The notes under the pieces were generated by a model. That model saw nothing but the letters and a program-made list of their open reading frames with translations, did no database searches and was not told the origin of the DNA. A DNA stretch of 64,000 nt. Source: Agrypnia vestita. Taxonomy: Eukaryota > Arthropoda > Insecta > Trichoptera > Phryganeidae. The DNA is taken from contig JADDOH010003975.1 of NCBI GenBank assembly GCA_016648135.1, positions 20,861 through 84,860 on the forward strand, in the 5' to 3' direction. Of this stretch, positions 46,810 through 58,456 are shown in pieces. How positions within the stretch are numbered: position 1 is the first letter of the stretch; the number at the start of each line of letters is the position of its first letter. The translations under genes and the position numbers were made by a program.

Positions 46810-46955
46810 TCCCTTTATATTAACTCGTGGCGTCTGCTTGCTTGCCGTCAAAAAAAACTTTGGTTCGATTTTTGACCCTTTTCCCGTGATCCAATCGAGT
46901 TGAAACTTGGCAAGTAAACTCGTGGCGACGATCAAGAAGATCTATCAAATTTTCG
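46810..46955 (-). repeat. Dispersed repeat family C copy
   Basis: Reverse complement of the family: TTTTTACTCCCTTTATATTA, CTCGTGGCGTCTGCTTGCTT and GATCCAATCGAGTTGAAAC blocks. Confidence 0.75.
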
Positions 46956-47469
46956 TTAAAAAAAAATAATTATAGTATAAATTCGGATTTTTAGAAATTT
47001 TATTGGTTTTTTCAAATTGGAATCATTAGAAAAGGTTGTTTACTAACGACGGTGGCCCGATAACTAATAATAATTTTCTAAATTTGAATTACTCCGTTGG
47101 TATACATAATAGGTACTTCACTACGAATGTCGAAAATCTAAATTGACTGACAAATGTTTTCAGAATTCAATCTTCAAAGCATGAAGTGTCTTATCAAAGC
47201 TCAAAACATCTGACATTTTAGAAATATATTAAATTATTGTAAGTTTAGTGTTATGTTAAATGTTTTACTTCGTCTTTAATTGTTGTTATATTTTACAAAG
47301 AGAGGGAGTATAATAAAAACTTGGGTTACTTTTTTATTTAGTCCTTAGCTTAATTTGAACAGTAATAAGAATATAGCAGCATCTCTTTCCCCTACCAAAA
47401 AAATCCTCATTCTCACCTGTCTTCACATACCACTGAGCTCAAATAAAATTTAAACTTTATTTTTCCGCC
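46956..47469. other. AT-rich stretch, nothing recognised
   Basis: No gene or repeat seen. Confidence 0.4.
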
Positions 47470-47935
47470 CAAGCCACTGAAGCACAGGATGTATCCTTTG
47501 GTAAAGATGTATAGGGAACATCCATCCGCGAATTTTTTCCCGCCCGCAGAAAATATCAGTCAGCTTCCGACAACAAGCTGAAACAACAATGCGATTGACC
47601 AAGTGCGGACTTTGTTCATGAAGGATCAGTCAGAGAACTTTCAAACGAGGTGGGCATAGATAGGCTTTGGATGGGCACATTCAATTTCGACCGAAGATTT
47701 AGTCATGAAGAAAATATTCGCAAAATTCGTGCCGAAATTGGCAGCTCCGTCAAGATATTAACCCGATTTTCAGGCTCCATTCATTTGCATCTGAATCAGA
47801 CTTTATTGGCCAAACGCGGCCTGGTTTGTCAGGCTCCCTATTCTCCCGACATGATTTTTTTGACTATTCTCCCGTTCTAAGTTAACAATACCGCTGAAAG
47901 GGACCCGATTTGATTCAAGAGAAAAAATGAATAAA
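47470..47935 (+). pseudogene. Mariner relic, internally deleted
   Basis: Plus frames read NNNAIDQVRTLFMKD, SISTEDLVMKKIFAKFVPKL and, after a gap, LAKRGLVCQAPYSPDM then LKGTRFDS. These are the same blocks as in the 34.2-35.7 kb relic. The catalytic core between AKFVPKL and the PYSPD block is missing here too. Confidence 0.75.
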
Positions 47936-48254
47936 ATTGATTAAATTTTCAAGCAACGAAAAATAAAAAATAAACTAACGACAAAATTACAAATGATAAA
48001 AACAATATTATTGTTTAACATGCCCATGTCAACACAGGATTACCCTAGCCACTTTTCTTCTTCTTCTTCTTCAATGTCTCTACAGCTCATATCGACCCTT
48101 GGGCTCCATAAGGGGCACTTTTATCATCAGTAAATATAAAAATGTTAACAAATGTAAAAAAAAAAAATGTGAATAGTAATTATACTACGCACCTGGATAC
48201 ATACATGCATATGGAGAAATAAATACACAAATGAAAATTTAAATGCTATAATAT
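47936..48254. other. Unassigned, with a TTC microsatellite
   Basis: TCTTCTTCTTCTTC at 48057-48071. Otherwise nothing recognised. Confidence 0.45.
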
Positions 48255-48520
48255 CAATTTTTACCTAAAATACTCCTATGATATTAAGATAAATTATAGA
48301 AGTCTTATAGGGACGATGCTATTTATATGATATACGTGTATGGATTTTTATATATAAATAAAAAAAATTGTATGATGGCCCAGGGCTTACAACCTATATG
48401 AGCTAGCTTAAGTGATCACCTTACCACTCTATACCAAATATGTTCCAAATATGAATTATCCGTACCTATGTTTCAAGGGGCTATGCTAAAGACATCTTTA
48501 GTCTCTTTTCGCAGCTGGTA
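48255..48520 (-). repeat. Dispersed repeat family F copy
   Basis: The plus strand shows the reversed order: TAAATTATAGAAGTCTTATA, ATGATGGCCCAGGGCTTACA, TTAAGTGATCACCTTACC and TATACCAAATATGTTCC. The counterpart order is seen at 37200-37560. Confidence 0.65.
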
Positions 48521-49174
48521 ATGATACCTATATATTTTTAATGTGGAATATTAAGCAAAATTATTTTTAATGTATACGTGATATTCTTCCGAATAAACAT
48601 ATACAGACTAGAAGACGATTCAAAATCAATATTCTCAATTATCCTCCTTTCATAGACCAGTATTTATTATTAAAAACCATTAATGACACTCTGAAATGTT
48701 AAAAATTAGCGCTTAAAAATTTCGGAAGCGACGAAAATATTACACGATCATCGTAAGTATTTTAGGATTGCGCTCATTCATTCATTAAATTATATTACAC
48801 GCGCGCATAGTGGCATCAATTTTAAAATTCCACACAAACACTTATCGCCTAGATCAAAGAAGACGTTTCTCAAGCCCGCGTTACACAATTCGTCGTTAAC
48901 CCGAGGTTATTTGTTGTTTTCCAGACCACATAACGTCAACAAAAATAACAAAACGCCATGTTCCATAAAGAGCCGCGAGCGAGTAATACGGCCCGCATTT
49001 CGAAACCCGTATTCAAATATGTGTGGCCATTGTTTCAGTGGATTTAAACTATATCTCATGCCTTGCGCAACCTTGCAAATTATACGAATTCGGCAGACGT
49101 CGCGGGGACGCAAGCCATCGTAACATTGAAGTAAAGACACAAGCGAGGATTTAACATCAACTTATATATATGCT
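48521..49174. other. Unassigned, with a less AT-rich patch at 48860-49140
   Basis: The patch is open on both strands (77 and 70 codons). No splice boundary or family recognised. Confidence 0.35.
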
Positions 49175-49217
49175 CGTTACTCGATTATGTATAAGAACTA
49201 TACATAATCAAGTAACG
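49175..49217. repeat. 19-bp inverted repeat
   Basis: CGTTACTCGATTATGTATA, a 5-base loop, then the reverse complement with one mismatch. Confidence 0.85.
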
Positions 49218-49325
49218 ATTAGCTGTTCATAAGTATGGAATAATTTGGAAACAACTGAAAAACGATAGAACACACGAGATTATACCAGAACAATCGAGAA
49301 ATGATAAATAAATTAATAAAAATGA

Positions 49326-49423
49326 CGGCCCGTTGTATTCAATTGGATCTTTCGTAAAATCTACGGTTTGCGTGATTGATAATCGATGATTACTATAATC
49401 CAATCTGATACAGCCGGCTCTTA
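49326..49423. mobile_element. Small MITE family J copy
   Basis: Left GGCCCGTTGTATTCAATTGG and reversed right GAGCCGGCTGTATCAGATTG. Same layout as 13502-13612. Confidence 0.6.
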
Positions 49424-49749
49424 ATGATGGTCAAACCGTTATTTTAACCGGTTACGATGGTACAGTTACTTGAGATTTGTACGAATAACGTGTACCGGGG
49501 AATGTTGCATGTCTGTCAAGGAGGAGAAGGTTCACAGATTTTGTTTTTTTTTCAAAAATTTAACAACAAAATAATATTTTAATCATTTGTCCTTAATAAG
49601 TGTCGATAAAAAAACAATATCTCTTTGTATTTTGTAATTACCCAATTTCTATCAAAATTTTATTCCCTCTGGGTCTCTGTCTTAAACTTCACAATTTCTT
49701 TAGAATATTTTGTGTATATATGTACGAATTTTTTTTAAACACAATACTT
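49424..49749. other. AT-rich stretch, nothing recognised
   Basis: No gene or repeat seen. Confidence 0.4.
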
Positions 49750-50300
49750 GATTTTATCCCCAGGGGGATATCATAAATCAAGTTATATTATAGATGTCTC
49801 ATCGAGACGAAGCTATTTTTATATGAGAAATCAGATATGAAGGTCTTTTGGGGTATTTGTAGGGCTTACGACATATCGTACAGCCCCCTTATGTGATCAT
49901 TTTACTATCAAATTTTTGGAAGTTGTATATATGCTGACTTTGTCCAACATGTTTCATATGCGAGTTGTGTTATTACCACCGCCATCTGTGGTTGGAATTT
50001 GTCATCCCCTAAATCCAGTAAATATGTCGCCATTGTCTCAAATCAAAAAATAGATTACCAACGGCGATATCTATACTGTATACAGGTATATATACAACTT
50101 TCAAAAAAATTGATAGATGTGACAGTATATCATGGGTGGAATTGGTAAACGTTACATTGTGTAAAGTGATCACTTAAGTCAGCCGTACGATTGGTTGTAA
50201 GCCCTATAAACACCCAAAAAGACTTTCAAACCTACTTTCCCATATTAACAAATTGCTTCGACTGTATCATGACATCTATAATTTATCTTGACTACGATTT
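49750..50300. mobile_element. Family F in palindromic arrangement (likely whole element)
   Basis: A minus-oriented half (49750-49935: ATTATAGATGTCTCATCGAG, GGGCTTACGACATATCG, ATGTGATCATTTTACTATC) faces a plus half (50040-50300: GGAATTGGTAAACGTTACAT, AAGTGATCACTTAAGTCAGC, GGTTGTAAGCCCTATA, CATGACATCTATAATTTATC). Together they form a long imperfect palindrome of about 550 bp. Confidence 0.65.
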
Positions 50301-51594
50301 CTTTCCATTTGGGTATTTCATCAAGATCGTTTAATGTCATCTTCGATATTATAGAATATGACTAAAAGATTGTCTTTGCTCTCCTTGTAGTCTCACTCTT
50401 CCCCATCAATCTACTTTTGGATATTTTTATGATACTTTCTTCTTAAATTGATACTTTTGTGTTTAGGAAATTAAAAAAACCTTATGATTAGGCTAATACC
50501 TAAGTACTAAGTACTCATCTATTTCGCGGATTATACTTTTGTATTATACAATATATACTGTTCTTATTATCCACATTTTATATTTATATACTCAATTAAT
50601 TATCTTATAGTTATATAGTATTTTGTTATATATCTTTATTATTTTTTGTTCTCACTATATTGTTCAGCTGCTCATCTCGGCACTTGTTCTTCCTGGTGAG
50701 ATGAGTGGCTCCATCACTATGTCATGTAACAAGATGAAGATAAATAAATAAAATAAAAATTAAAAATAAATACTAATTTCACTATGAATGCGAAACTTTC
50801 GCATGTTAATATTCTACGAATAAAATTGTAATTACTTCGCCTTTGGTCAATCCTCGAGAAATTAACATTATATAGCATTTAAAACGGCTTAATTTATAAT
50901 ATTATTTTCCAATTTCTTATTTTTATTTAGATATTATAAACTGGTTTTCATTCGGAAAAAAATAATACGCCTTAGAACATTAAGAACATAAATTGTTATA
51001 AATATTTAAATTGTTATAAATATTTATATTGTTATAAATATTATTTAGATGTTTTTACTTCCAAAATATATATTTTTGTCCTTGAATGAATGAACACCGG
51101 AATACAGGTATATATATACCTTATCGAGACTGAAATTAAAAATAAATTAATCAATGCAATATTTTACTGAGAAGATTAGAAACAAAATTGCCACCATCCG
51201 GTAGACGAAATTTAGATAAATGTTTTTGTAACTAATTTTAAAGCCTAAAGATAAAATTCTCACACTCTTTTCCAGATTATCGTATTCAAAAAAGTCACCC
51301 TATATTCTCGTCATATGTATAGTGGCGCTTCATATCACGGTATGTGGCGACCTGTACTCACTGCTATGATTACACCTTTAAAATACGACGCAGAGAAGCC
51401 CGAAGACATCGTCAGTTCATATTGCATCAATAGTGCACTAACAATGCATACAATCTGCGACCGCGTAAGAAATAATCAGTTCGTCCTTAACCCCCGCGAA
51501 GTTAGAGCGCTCTGATGAAGACGTTGTGATATGACTTCAGCTAATCGCATTTCAACATATCCACAGGGTTTGTATAAAATATCTGTTTGTTTCA
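50301..51594. other. AT-rich stretch, nothing recognised
   Basis: Contains a triplicated TAAATTGTTATAAATATT unit at 50990-51040. Short frame at 51315-51515 unsupported. Confidence 0.45.
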
Positions 51595-51860
51595 ATCATC
51601 ATCATCATTAATGGCTCCGCAGCCCATTGTGGGCCTTGGCCTCCTCCAACGTTCCTCTCCACCTTCCTCTATCCTGACATGTACTCTTCCAATCCCTGAT
51701 GCTTATAATTTTCACGTCTTGCTGCACTCCATCCAGCCATCGGGTCTGCCAACGCTGCGTCTACCTTGGGGCTTTGTGTGAATTTGGCTTCTTTGGCATT
51801 CTCTCTTCACTCATTCCTTCTACATGCCCTGACCATCGCAGTGTTTATTTCAATAGGTAC
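51595..51860 (-). pseudogene. Non-LTR (RTE-like) retrotransposon C-terminus and TGATGA tail
   Basis: The minus strand reads LRWSGHVEGMSEERMPKK, then, with frameshifts, TRWLDGVQQDVKIISIRDWK and a CQDRGRWRGTLEEAKAHNGL ending, followed by (ATG)n bases. This is the classic end of insect endonuclease/reverse-transcriptase proteins (LRW.GHV.RM...R.PKK ... DW...A.DR..WR.....AK.H.GL). Three or more frame changes. Confidence 0.75.
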
Positions 51861-52949
51861 CTTAACATGTCAAACGAGCGTAATATAAATCTTAAATCTT
51901 TAGTATTTAAATAGATTTAAAGTACATTAAAAAAAAAATTAACCAGGTTAAAAAATTAATTTGCATACAATGGATTGTACTGTCGATATTTGATTTCTAA
52001 TGTACGCAATAATAAATTGTCAATATAAATATATGTGCATATAAATAATTGTATGTACTTATAAAAAAACACTTAATCTACATAAGCCACTTCCACCGTG
52101 ATGTTGAAAGTACCTACTTAGCATTTTATCTCCAAATAGCAGAAAGGATAAAAATAAAAAGTAGCTTTTCGTTTTTATAGTTAAAGCGAAAGCGGAGATC
52201 TTTCCTGACTATTTTTGAATACAAATAATCAACGTGGTAAATTTATCGTTTTTTTTTTCATTTAATTTAGTCAAAATTTAGTCGAAAAATTTTGTCAAAA
52301 TTTCATTTAAAGGCTGTATTTTTAAAGTCAAAATATATTTTACAAAATTTATTACCACGCTAATATTAGATTCTCCTGTTTGTCTGGACGGAATCTTGTA
52401 ATCGATATTTCACCCGCTTCTCAATGTCCAATCAAGCTGAAATTTTGCACATAGGCATATTATCAGATTCACTAATTAGTCAAATAATCTATTATACTTA
52501 ATTAATCGTTACTTGTTTCACAGCATAACATGAGTTCTTTTATCTACTTTTGTTGGGTTATTAATAAAGTTAGGTCCCCATTTCATATAGTTTTTGTATT
52601 GTAATACATATTGTACGTTCCATTTTATTTCCGTTGTGTGTAAAAGTGTAAACTCTTATAAAATAATTTCAAATTAAATCTAACAACATGACCTCTCGTA
52701 AGCGTGAAAAAAGTCGTATTTATTTTCGACCGCTGTGAATGTACAAACGGATAAAAGAAATGTTGTGCTTTTTGAATAAAAATTTGCCGATGGTAAATGG
52801 ATTATTAAATCTCTTAATAAAAAATAACAGTATTTTTATTACCTTGTTGAATTATTCGTATTCGTATTCGCCGAATAGTAGGCTTGATATTCGTATTCGT
52901 GAAAGTAGTATTCGTTGCATCACTACTTATTACTCCAATTTATAAAATA
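51861..52949. other. AT-rich stretch, nothing recognised
   Basis: At 52376-52470 a GTCTGGACGGAATCTTGTAA ... GTCCAATCAAGCTGAAATTT segment resembles a dispersed-repeat end, but no second copy is present here to prove it. Confidence 0.4.
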
Positions 52950-53255
52950 TAGAGTCATCATTACCAGCTTTGAAAATCTACATATACTGGTTCATGAAAA
53001 AAGATTATAAGGTCTCTAGCAAAGTCCATTCAAATAAACGAAAAATTTTCATATTTGAATATATATAAAACTTTAAAAAAATGAATAATCTGTGGATGTC
53101 TTACGATGGAGTTGGTAAACGTTACTAGTGCGTCACTTAAGCAAGCTCATAAGGTTGTGAGCGCTGGGCCATCGTTTAAAAAGACTTCCAAAGACATCCA
53201 TACAAAGACGTTTCTCATATTCATAGCTTCGTCTCTGTGAAACTATCATAATAGG
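52950..53255 (+). repeat. Dispersed repeat family F copy
   Basis: TCATCATTACCAGC, GGTCTCTAGCAAAG, GATGTCTTACGATGGAGTTG, GTAAACGTTAC, GTTGTGAGCGCTGGGCCATC and AGCTTCGTCTCTGTGAAACT blocks in the order of 37200-37560. Confidence 0.7.
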
Positions 53256-53504
53256 GAAAATTAACTATTTTAAATAGAATAATCTTTACTTTTGTATAGA
53301 AAGTATTTCTACCAAAAAAATTGTATATTTAAAGAGTATAAAAATGATTTAAAAATTCAACATTTTAAATTCCGGCCAAAACACGTCATTTCACTAGCAT
53401 GATATATATATACAAATACTACGGCACCATACTACACGCGCGAGTTAATACGTCACGACCGATCATGTGGGTTTTATTAAAGTCGTATTTTTAAAGATCA
53501 TCAT

Positions 53505-53760
53505 CAATTATAATAATTTCGTTGTCTGTCCCCGTAACGTCATGTAACGTAAGTAATTTCGTTCGATTTTACGTCTAAAAACACGAAATTAAACGGCCGG
53601 AGATGGGACTTGAGCCCCTGGCCACCAAACCCGAACCGGTTGTTCAACGCATGTTTTTATGGCCGCCTCTTCGTGGCGCGCCAAAAACATGATTTTAATA
53701 TACTAGGGCTCAGCAAAGACGCGAACCAATGTTCCGTCATTTTTTACGGGTTCCAGCTAG
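53505..53760 (-). repeat. tRNA-derived SINE family B copy
   Basis: On the plus strand AATAATTTCGTTGTCTGTCC, AACGGCCGGAGATGGGACTT and GAGCCCCTGGCCACCAAACC, then CGAACCAATGTTCCGTCATT. The B box on the minus strand is GGGCTCAAGTCCC. It directly adjoins the retrotransposon tail at 53762. Confidence 0.75.
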
Positions 53761-54655
53761 TTTTTATTTATTTATTTAACGCCCTTATGGGCTTTTACAA
53801 AATATACAAAATATAAAATAAAAAAAATCACATAAGACAGATATACAGTTAAAAAGATTCAAGTTCATATTATAAATTTGTGTAAATTAAAAAGAGAAGT
53901 TTAAACAGGAACAAGTAAAAGAAAATATTATTTATCCATTACCATTTAGTTGAGATGTAAAGAATTGTTTTAATTTAGTCGTATACACAGTTATATTATC
54001 AGCAAAAATGTCGACCACCTTCGCATGTTCATTCCCTAATGAGTGTAGTTTGGGGATTACAGAGTTTTCTAATGCATTAGTTCTGACATTTCCACTATAA
54101 TAGAATAATGTACTGTGTTTTGATGATCTTGGTGGTGCATATAAGTCGATCAGACTAACAATCTGGGGGCAATCAATCATGTTATTTATGATCCTATACA
54201 GAAATATCAGGTCTGTCATGGTACGTCTCACAGACAAGTTTAATAGTTGCAAACAACTAAGGAGATATTCATAATTGATATCTTCCAAGCGTATATTTAA
54301 TTTGTAATTAATGAATCTTAAGAACTTTTTTTGGATTCGTTCAACTGCCATTGAATGATTAACAGTGAGGCGACCAAATGATCGAGTTATATTCAACCTG
54401 AGGCCTGACAAGAGAAGTGTAGAGGACTTTATAAGTGCGCAGGTCTGTAAAGTTTTGTGCAGTTCTTAAAACAAATCCCAACATTTTGAGACTTTTATTA
54501 GTTATCAAGTCAATGTGCGGAATGAATGATAATTTAGTGTCAAAAATTACTCCCAGATCACTTATCTCCCTAACTGATACAAGGTTTACATCATTAATTT
54601 TGTAGGTGAATGAAGGTTTCATAATAAAAATTATGATTGAAAACATCACTCCACA
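53761..54655 (-). pseudogene. 5'-truncated non-LTR retrotransposon (CR1/Jockey-type)
   Basis: Minus strand. Frame 54649-54359 reads VSVREISDLGVIFDTKLSFI and NKSLKMLGFVLRTAQNFTDL, ending EYNSIIWSPHC; a frameshift near 54400 joins it to frame 54411-53932, which has MAVERIQKKFLRFINYKLNI and ends TSQLNGNG. The LGV.FD.KLSF..HI and ILYTSLVRP..EY.S..W.P motifs are the thumb region of Jockey/CR1-type reverse transcriptases. A 3' UTR ending CCCATAAGGGCGTT(AAAT)n, the same as at 30938-30960, follows. Palm domain absent. Confidence 0.9.
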
Positions 54656-55344
54656 TTATCCATACTGATTCACAGAATATAATTAATATTTATGAAACTA
54701 TTTCATATATTTTCATCGGTATTTGTAATATGTGAAATTTTCCTATTTATCTTAAGCAATAATAATATCTTGCGTAAAACTTGTAGGCACTTTGTGCCCG
54801 TTATCGAGCTTAAAAAATCAGTGGAAAAGAAACTATTACTTACGTGATGCTTGATGATGACGTATTGAATTTTATTTAAACCTCTACATTTCTAGAAACA
54901 TTACTTTCGTTACATTTTTGTATTACGTGTAACGCATAATTGTATGCAACAAGTCCGTGACGGTAAATTCGATTTACAAATCCAATTTGTAATTTGATTG
55001 GCGGAACGGCTCGACGCCTCCACAGCAGAAGGCGAATAAACTCAATGGATAAATTGTCGGTTAGAACACAGCACAAGCGAACGAGATAAATAAAGAATCG
55101 GTAAGTAATCTTTTAACCTCAACTGTGGAAAGTAGCAAATTAAATTGGCTACTTCAATGGGAAGTTAAAAAGGTACTGAAGATTTTTTGCGATGATCAAG
55201 AACCAAGATTTCTCTCAATCATTTCACATTTATTATTGTTTATTTTTATAAAATTTAATCAAAGTGTCGTTTTTTATTTTTATTGTCACTAAATTATTAC
55301 AGTACTAAATTATATTTTAATAATTTAATTTATAATAAATGATA
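54656..55344. other. AT-rich stretch, nothing recognised
   Basis: Short frame at 54876-55076 unsupported. Confidence 0.4.
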
Positions 55345-55530
55345 AAGGTGATTTTTTTTATTGCGTTTAAAGCATACGTTTCACATCAAAATTCTTACTA
55401 TTTCAAAACTAAGCTAAATGCTTGCGGTATGGGAATAGGATTAACTTGGTAGTCTCCTGGAACGAGGCTCGAACCCCCGATCACTAATTAACTAAGCGAG
55501 TGTCTTAACCGCTAGACCAACAAGCTACTA
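55345..55530 (-). repeat. tRNA-derived SINE family A, full copy
   Basis: The minus strand reads TAGCTTGTTGGTCTAGCGGT (A box), GGGGGTTCGAGCCTCGTTCC (B box), TAGTCCTATT-like linker and the tail AGCTTAGTTTTGAAATAGTA ending in a TGCTTTAAACGC-like A/T-rich end. It is 25 bp from a family B SINE. Confidence 0.8.
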
Positions 55531-55554
55531 TTTAAAATTCTAAAAAAGAATCAA

Positions 55555-55722
55555 TCACAATAATTTCGTTGTCTGTCTGTCCCCGTAACTTCGTGTAACG
55601 TCCATAATTTTGTTCGAATTCACGGCTAAAAAAACGGCCAGAGATGGGGCTTGAACCCAGGGCCACCGAACCCGAACCGGCCGATTAACGTGTGTGGCTA
55701 CGGCCGCCTCTCCGCCTCGGTT
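55555..55722 (-). repeat. tRNA-derived SINE family B copy
   Basis: The minus strand carries GGGTTCAAGCCCCATCTCTG (B box), preceded by CGGTTCGGGTTCGGTGGCCC; it ends GGACAGACAGACAACGAAAT. Followed immediately by an RTE relic. Confidence 0.8.
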
Positions 55723-55734
55723 GAAAATTTATGG

Positions 55735-56200
55735 AGTACGATATGTTTCGAGAAGAACAAATGTCTCCGTATTACAAGAATTCAAAATCAAAGAGAGACT
55801 GCCACTTGTCTGAGACGAACCCTCCAATTTTTTGGACATATTGCCAGAAGAGAAGATAGCTCTAAAAAGCTTGTTGGGGTGGACCATGTCGAAGGTCGAA
55901 GAGGAAGAGGAAGAGCCTCCACTAATTGGACCGACCAAGTAGAAAAAACTACAGACACTTCTCTGTTGACAATGAAGGGGACCCACCACATACCCTGAGC
56001 CGATCTCCCAGCGGGACACCCAAGTTCCAACAAAGTCTTTCAGATGTCTAAAGTTAGACTCATTTCTCACCAGGTCGACATTTATGGGATGCCGACCTGT
56101 CTCAAGCGGCCCGTTTATACCTTCAATCAAGTCCTCTCTAGCATCCCTCAACAGAGGGATCCGGGAAAGATGAAGGAGAATAGTCAAAAAGGCGATAGAT
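55735..56200. pseudogene. RTE-like retrotransposon relic, C-terminal end (plus), with adjacent open sequence
   Basis: The plus frame reads CLRITRIQNQRETATCLRRT, then LQFFGHIARREDSS, KLVGVDHVEGRRGRGRAST and NWTDQVEK, matching the (L.FFGH..RR......G...G.R.RGR....W.D.....) C-terminal block of insect non-LTR reverse transcriptases. The continuation 56020-56190 is open on the minus strand and may be part of the same or another element. Confidence 0.7.
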
Positions 56201-57133
56201 CATTAAGATCATAATTCTCGTAAGAACACGGGCCTAGCATCTTTACTCGACCTACACCAATTTAATTATCATGCTTTTATGAGTCATTCATGCATGAAAC
56301 TGTTTGATTGTGTAATGTTTATGACTCACCTTCCCATATCTCTTCTTCCTTACAATGTGGGCCTTTAAAGGCTCGAGTCATCATACACGCCCCGTATAGA
56401 CATAGATCCGGCCTTACCACGAGGCCAGTCGCTTGTATAGATTTATATATTTCGTAATTTATATTGGCAATTTTTCATGACTATTGGTAATGACGTTATT
56501 TAGTTATAGCACACAACTCATCGACTAATTATTCCATGTACAATAAATATATATTGTACAATGTATTAATGTACAATATATAATGTACAATAAATGTATA
56601 ATTCTAATTCTACTTCTGTACGTGAGGGTCCGCTATTTTCAATAAAACACAGGCATTAATTCACATGTTTATTCCAATAGAATGCAGCAATATACAACGA
56701 ATGGTTCTATTAAAACTGTACGTCTTCCTTGAGCAAGCCTATTAATCTGGAATGCCAGCGTCCTTTCGCGCCATCTCCCGCGAAAGGCACACATACACGT
56801 ATAGACACACATCCGTATACACACACGCACCCACTCACATTGTGTTACACTACACCGACCAACATAGCATAAGAGCTTGGGAAGACCAAAACTAACACGA
56901 CGTGACTTTTGTCTTGAAAATCAAGGACTTGAAAAAAATAGTTTCAATGGTTCAGTGAAGTCAAATTCTTGGGGAGACCAAGTGTCCCGAGCTCGCAAAG
57001 CCAACTATTTTTTTAAATCATTTTGTTACATTCCTTCACTGAGCTAAAACATTAGGTGTTCTCATTTTGATGTAATTTTATTATTGATATACATAATTCC
57101 AGTGCTTCAAATGAGCTGTATTCCTGATGATCA
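56201..57133. other. Unassigned stretch
   Basis: Contains a TGTACAAT-rich AT segment (56535-56600) and a CACACA-like run near 56790-56840. The CCTTTCGCG...CGCGAAAGG inverted motif (56763-56789) is the only short palindrome. No gene. Confidence 0.4.
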
Positions 57134-57410
57134 TTAAAACAGTTGGAATACAAACATATACTCAACTTGAGTTATATTTATATTTATATCCATATAAAAA
57201 AAATCTGTACTGAAATGTAATCCGTGTAATACTTTACCTGTTGATGAGAGATTCTGATACTCTCGAAACATGAGTAGTGAAATATAAGTAAACTCAAGTA
57301 GATATAGGTAGCACAGTTTATATTTTCGATCCATTAAAATGATCATCATGAATAATCTCCACAACATTAACGCCAAATCCATCTATTGTGCTCAACTATA
57401 ATATTCCTAT
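57134..57410 (+). repeat. Hammerhead-like family B element
   Basis: Core at 57233-57282: UUUAC/GUGAA helix I strands, CUGUU, GAUGA, helix II GAGA/UCUC (57248-57251 and 57261-57264), GAAAC, AUGA, GUA. Helix II follows GAUGA directly, as in true hammerheads, but the 5' core has extra bases (CUGUUGAUGA for CUGAUGA). The 3' side reads GATCATCATGAATAATCTCC and TTAACGCCAAATCC. Confidence 0.5.
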
Positions 57411-57809
57411 CACAATAATTATAATATTATTCACAATTTAATACACCATAATAGTCTGCCATTTTCTTTCGCTTTTTTCAAAATATATGTTTATTTACAA
57501 CCCACTATTCAATATACTAACTACATGCGACTGTCTATCATCTAAATTTTATTAATTTTCTTTTAAAATTCTTGGACAATTGTAACACAGTACGCCTATG
57601 GCACGTTGGATTATGGTAATTGGTACATTTCTTTTATACTTTTACTTGTATTAATTCTTTATTTTTAGGTGAAATTCTCACTCACTTCTTACATTACGGC
57701 TTTATACGTTAGCATAATAATATACGAAAATTAGTTACCAAATGCTTAATTGCCTGTGAATGAGTACGTAAATGAAGATTTATCTGTGTTAACACACTTT
57801 ATTCTAAGT

Positions 57810-57990
57810 ATCTGTTTGTGGTTGGGACTCTCGCCTCGTGATCCAAAGTTCGCGGGTTCGGATATCCAGCTCTCCAGACTCCAGACCAGCAAGTTAGTCC
57901 TATTTTCAAAGCACAAGCGTTTAACTTAGTTTGAAAATAGTAAGAATACTGATGTGACATATATTCCGTGTTCGCATCTTGATCGCAAAA
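57810..57990 (+). repeat. tRNA-derived SINE family A copy, diverged head
   Basis: A-box-like TGGTTGGGACTCTCGCC, B-box-like GCGGGTTCGGATATCC, then CCTATTTTCAAAGCACAAGC, AGTTTGAAAATAGTAAGAAT and the end ATATTCCGTGTTCGCATC. The tail is the best-preserved of the family. Confidence 0.75.
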
Positions 57991-58456
57991 AATGTTCGCA
58001 AAAAAAACTAAAATAAATAAAAAACTATTATTATTCCTATATGGGCTGGATAATTTTTTATACGGATATGTAAGTCTGTATGTAGGAGGTAATCTCCGAA
58101 ACTACAAATCTGATTTCAAAAATTATTTTAATAATATTTAGAATGGACTTTCAGGGTGGAGATAGATTATCCCGTTAAAATGAAAGGGCTTTTCGTGGTG
58201 ACCTATTTTATAATTAAAGTCGATGAAAAAATTATCGAGCGATGCGTTTTTTACGAATGCTGACTTAACGGTAAGAGATATTTAAATGCTTTCATACATT
58301 CATCCACCACCGTGGCACCTTTCAATATCTTCTTCGGCTCAAATTTATCCCAAGATAATCTCATTTTCTAGGTTGTCTGATTTTGATGCATAAAATGGCT
58401 GAAAAATTGGAAAAATCCTTTATTCCTTACTGTAGATCGAGGAGTTGGGAGGATTT
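57991..58456. other. AT-rich stretch, nothing recognised
   Basis: No gene or repeat seen. Confidence 0.4.

Noticed and set aside
55729..56187. 152-codon minus frame
   Set aside because: Most of it is opposite the RTE reverse-transcriptase relic on the plus strand.
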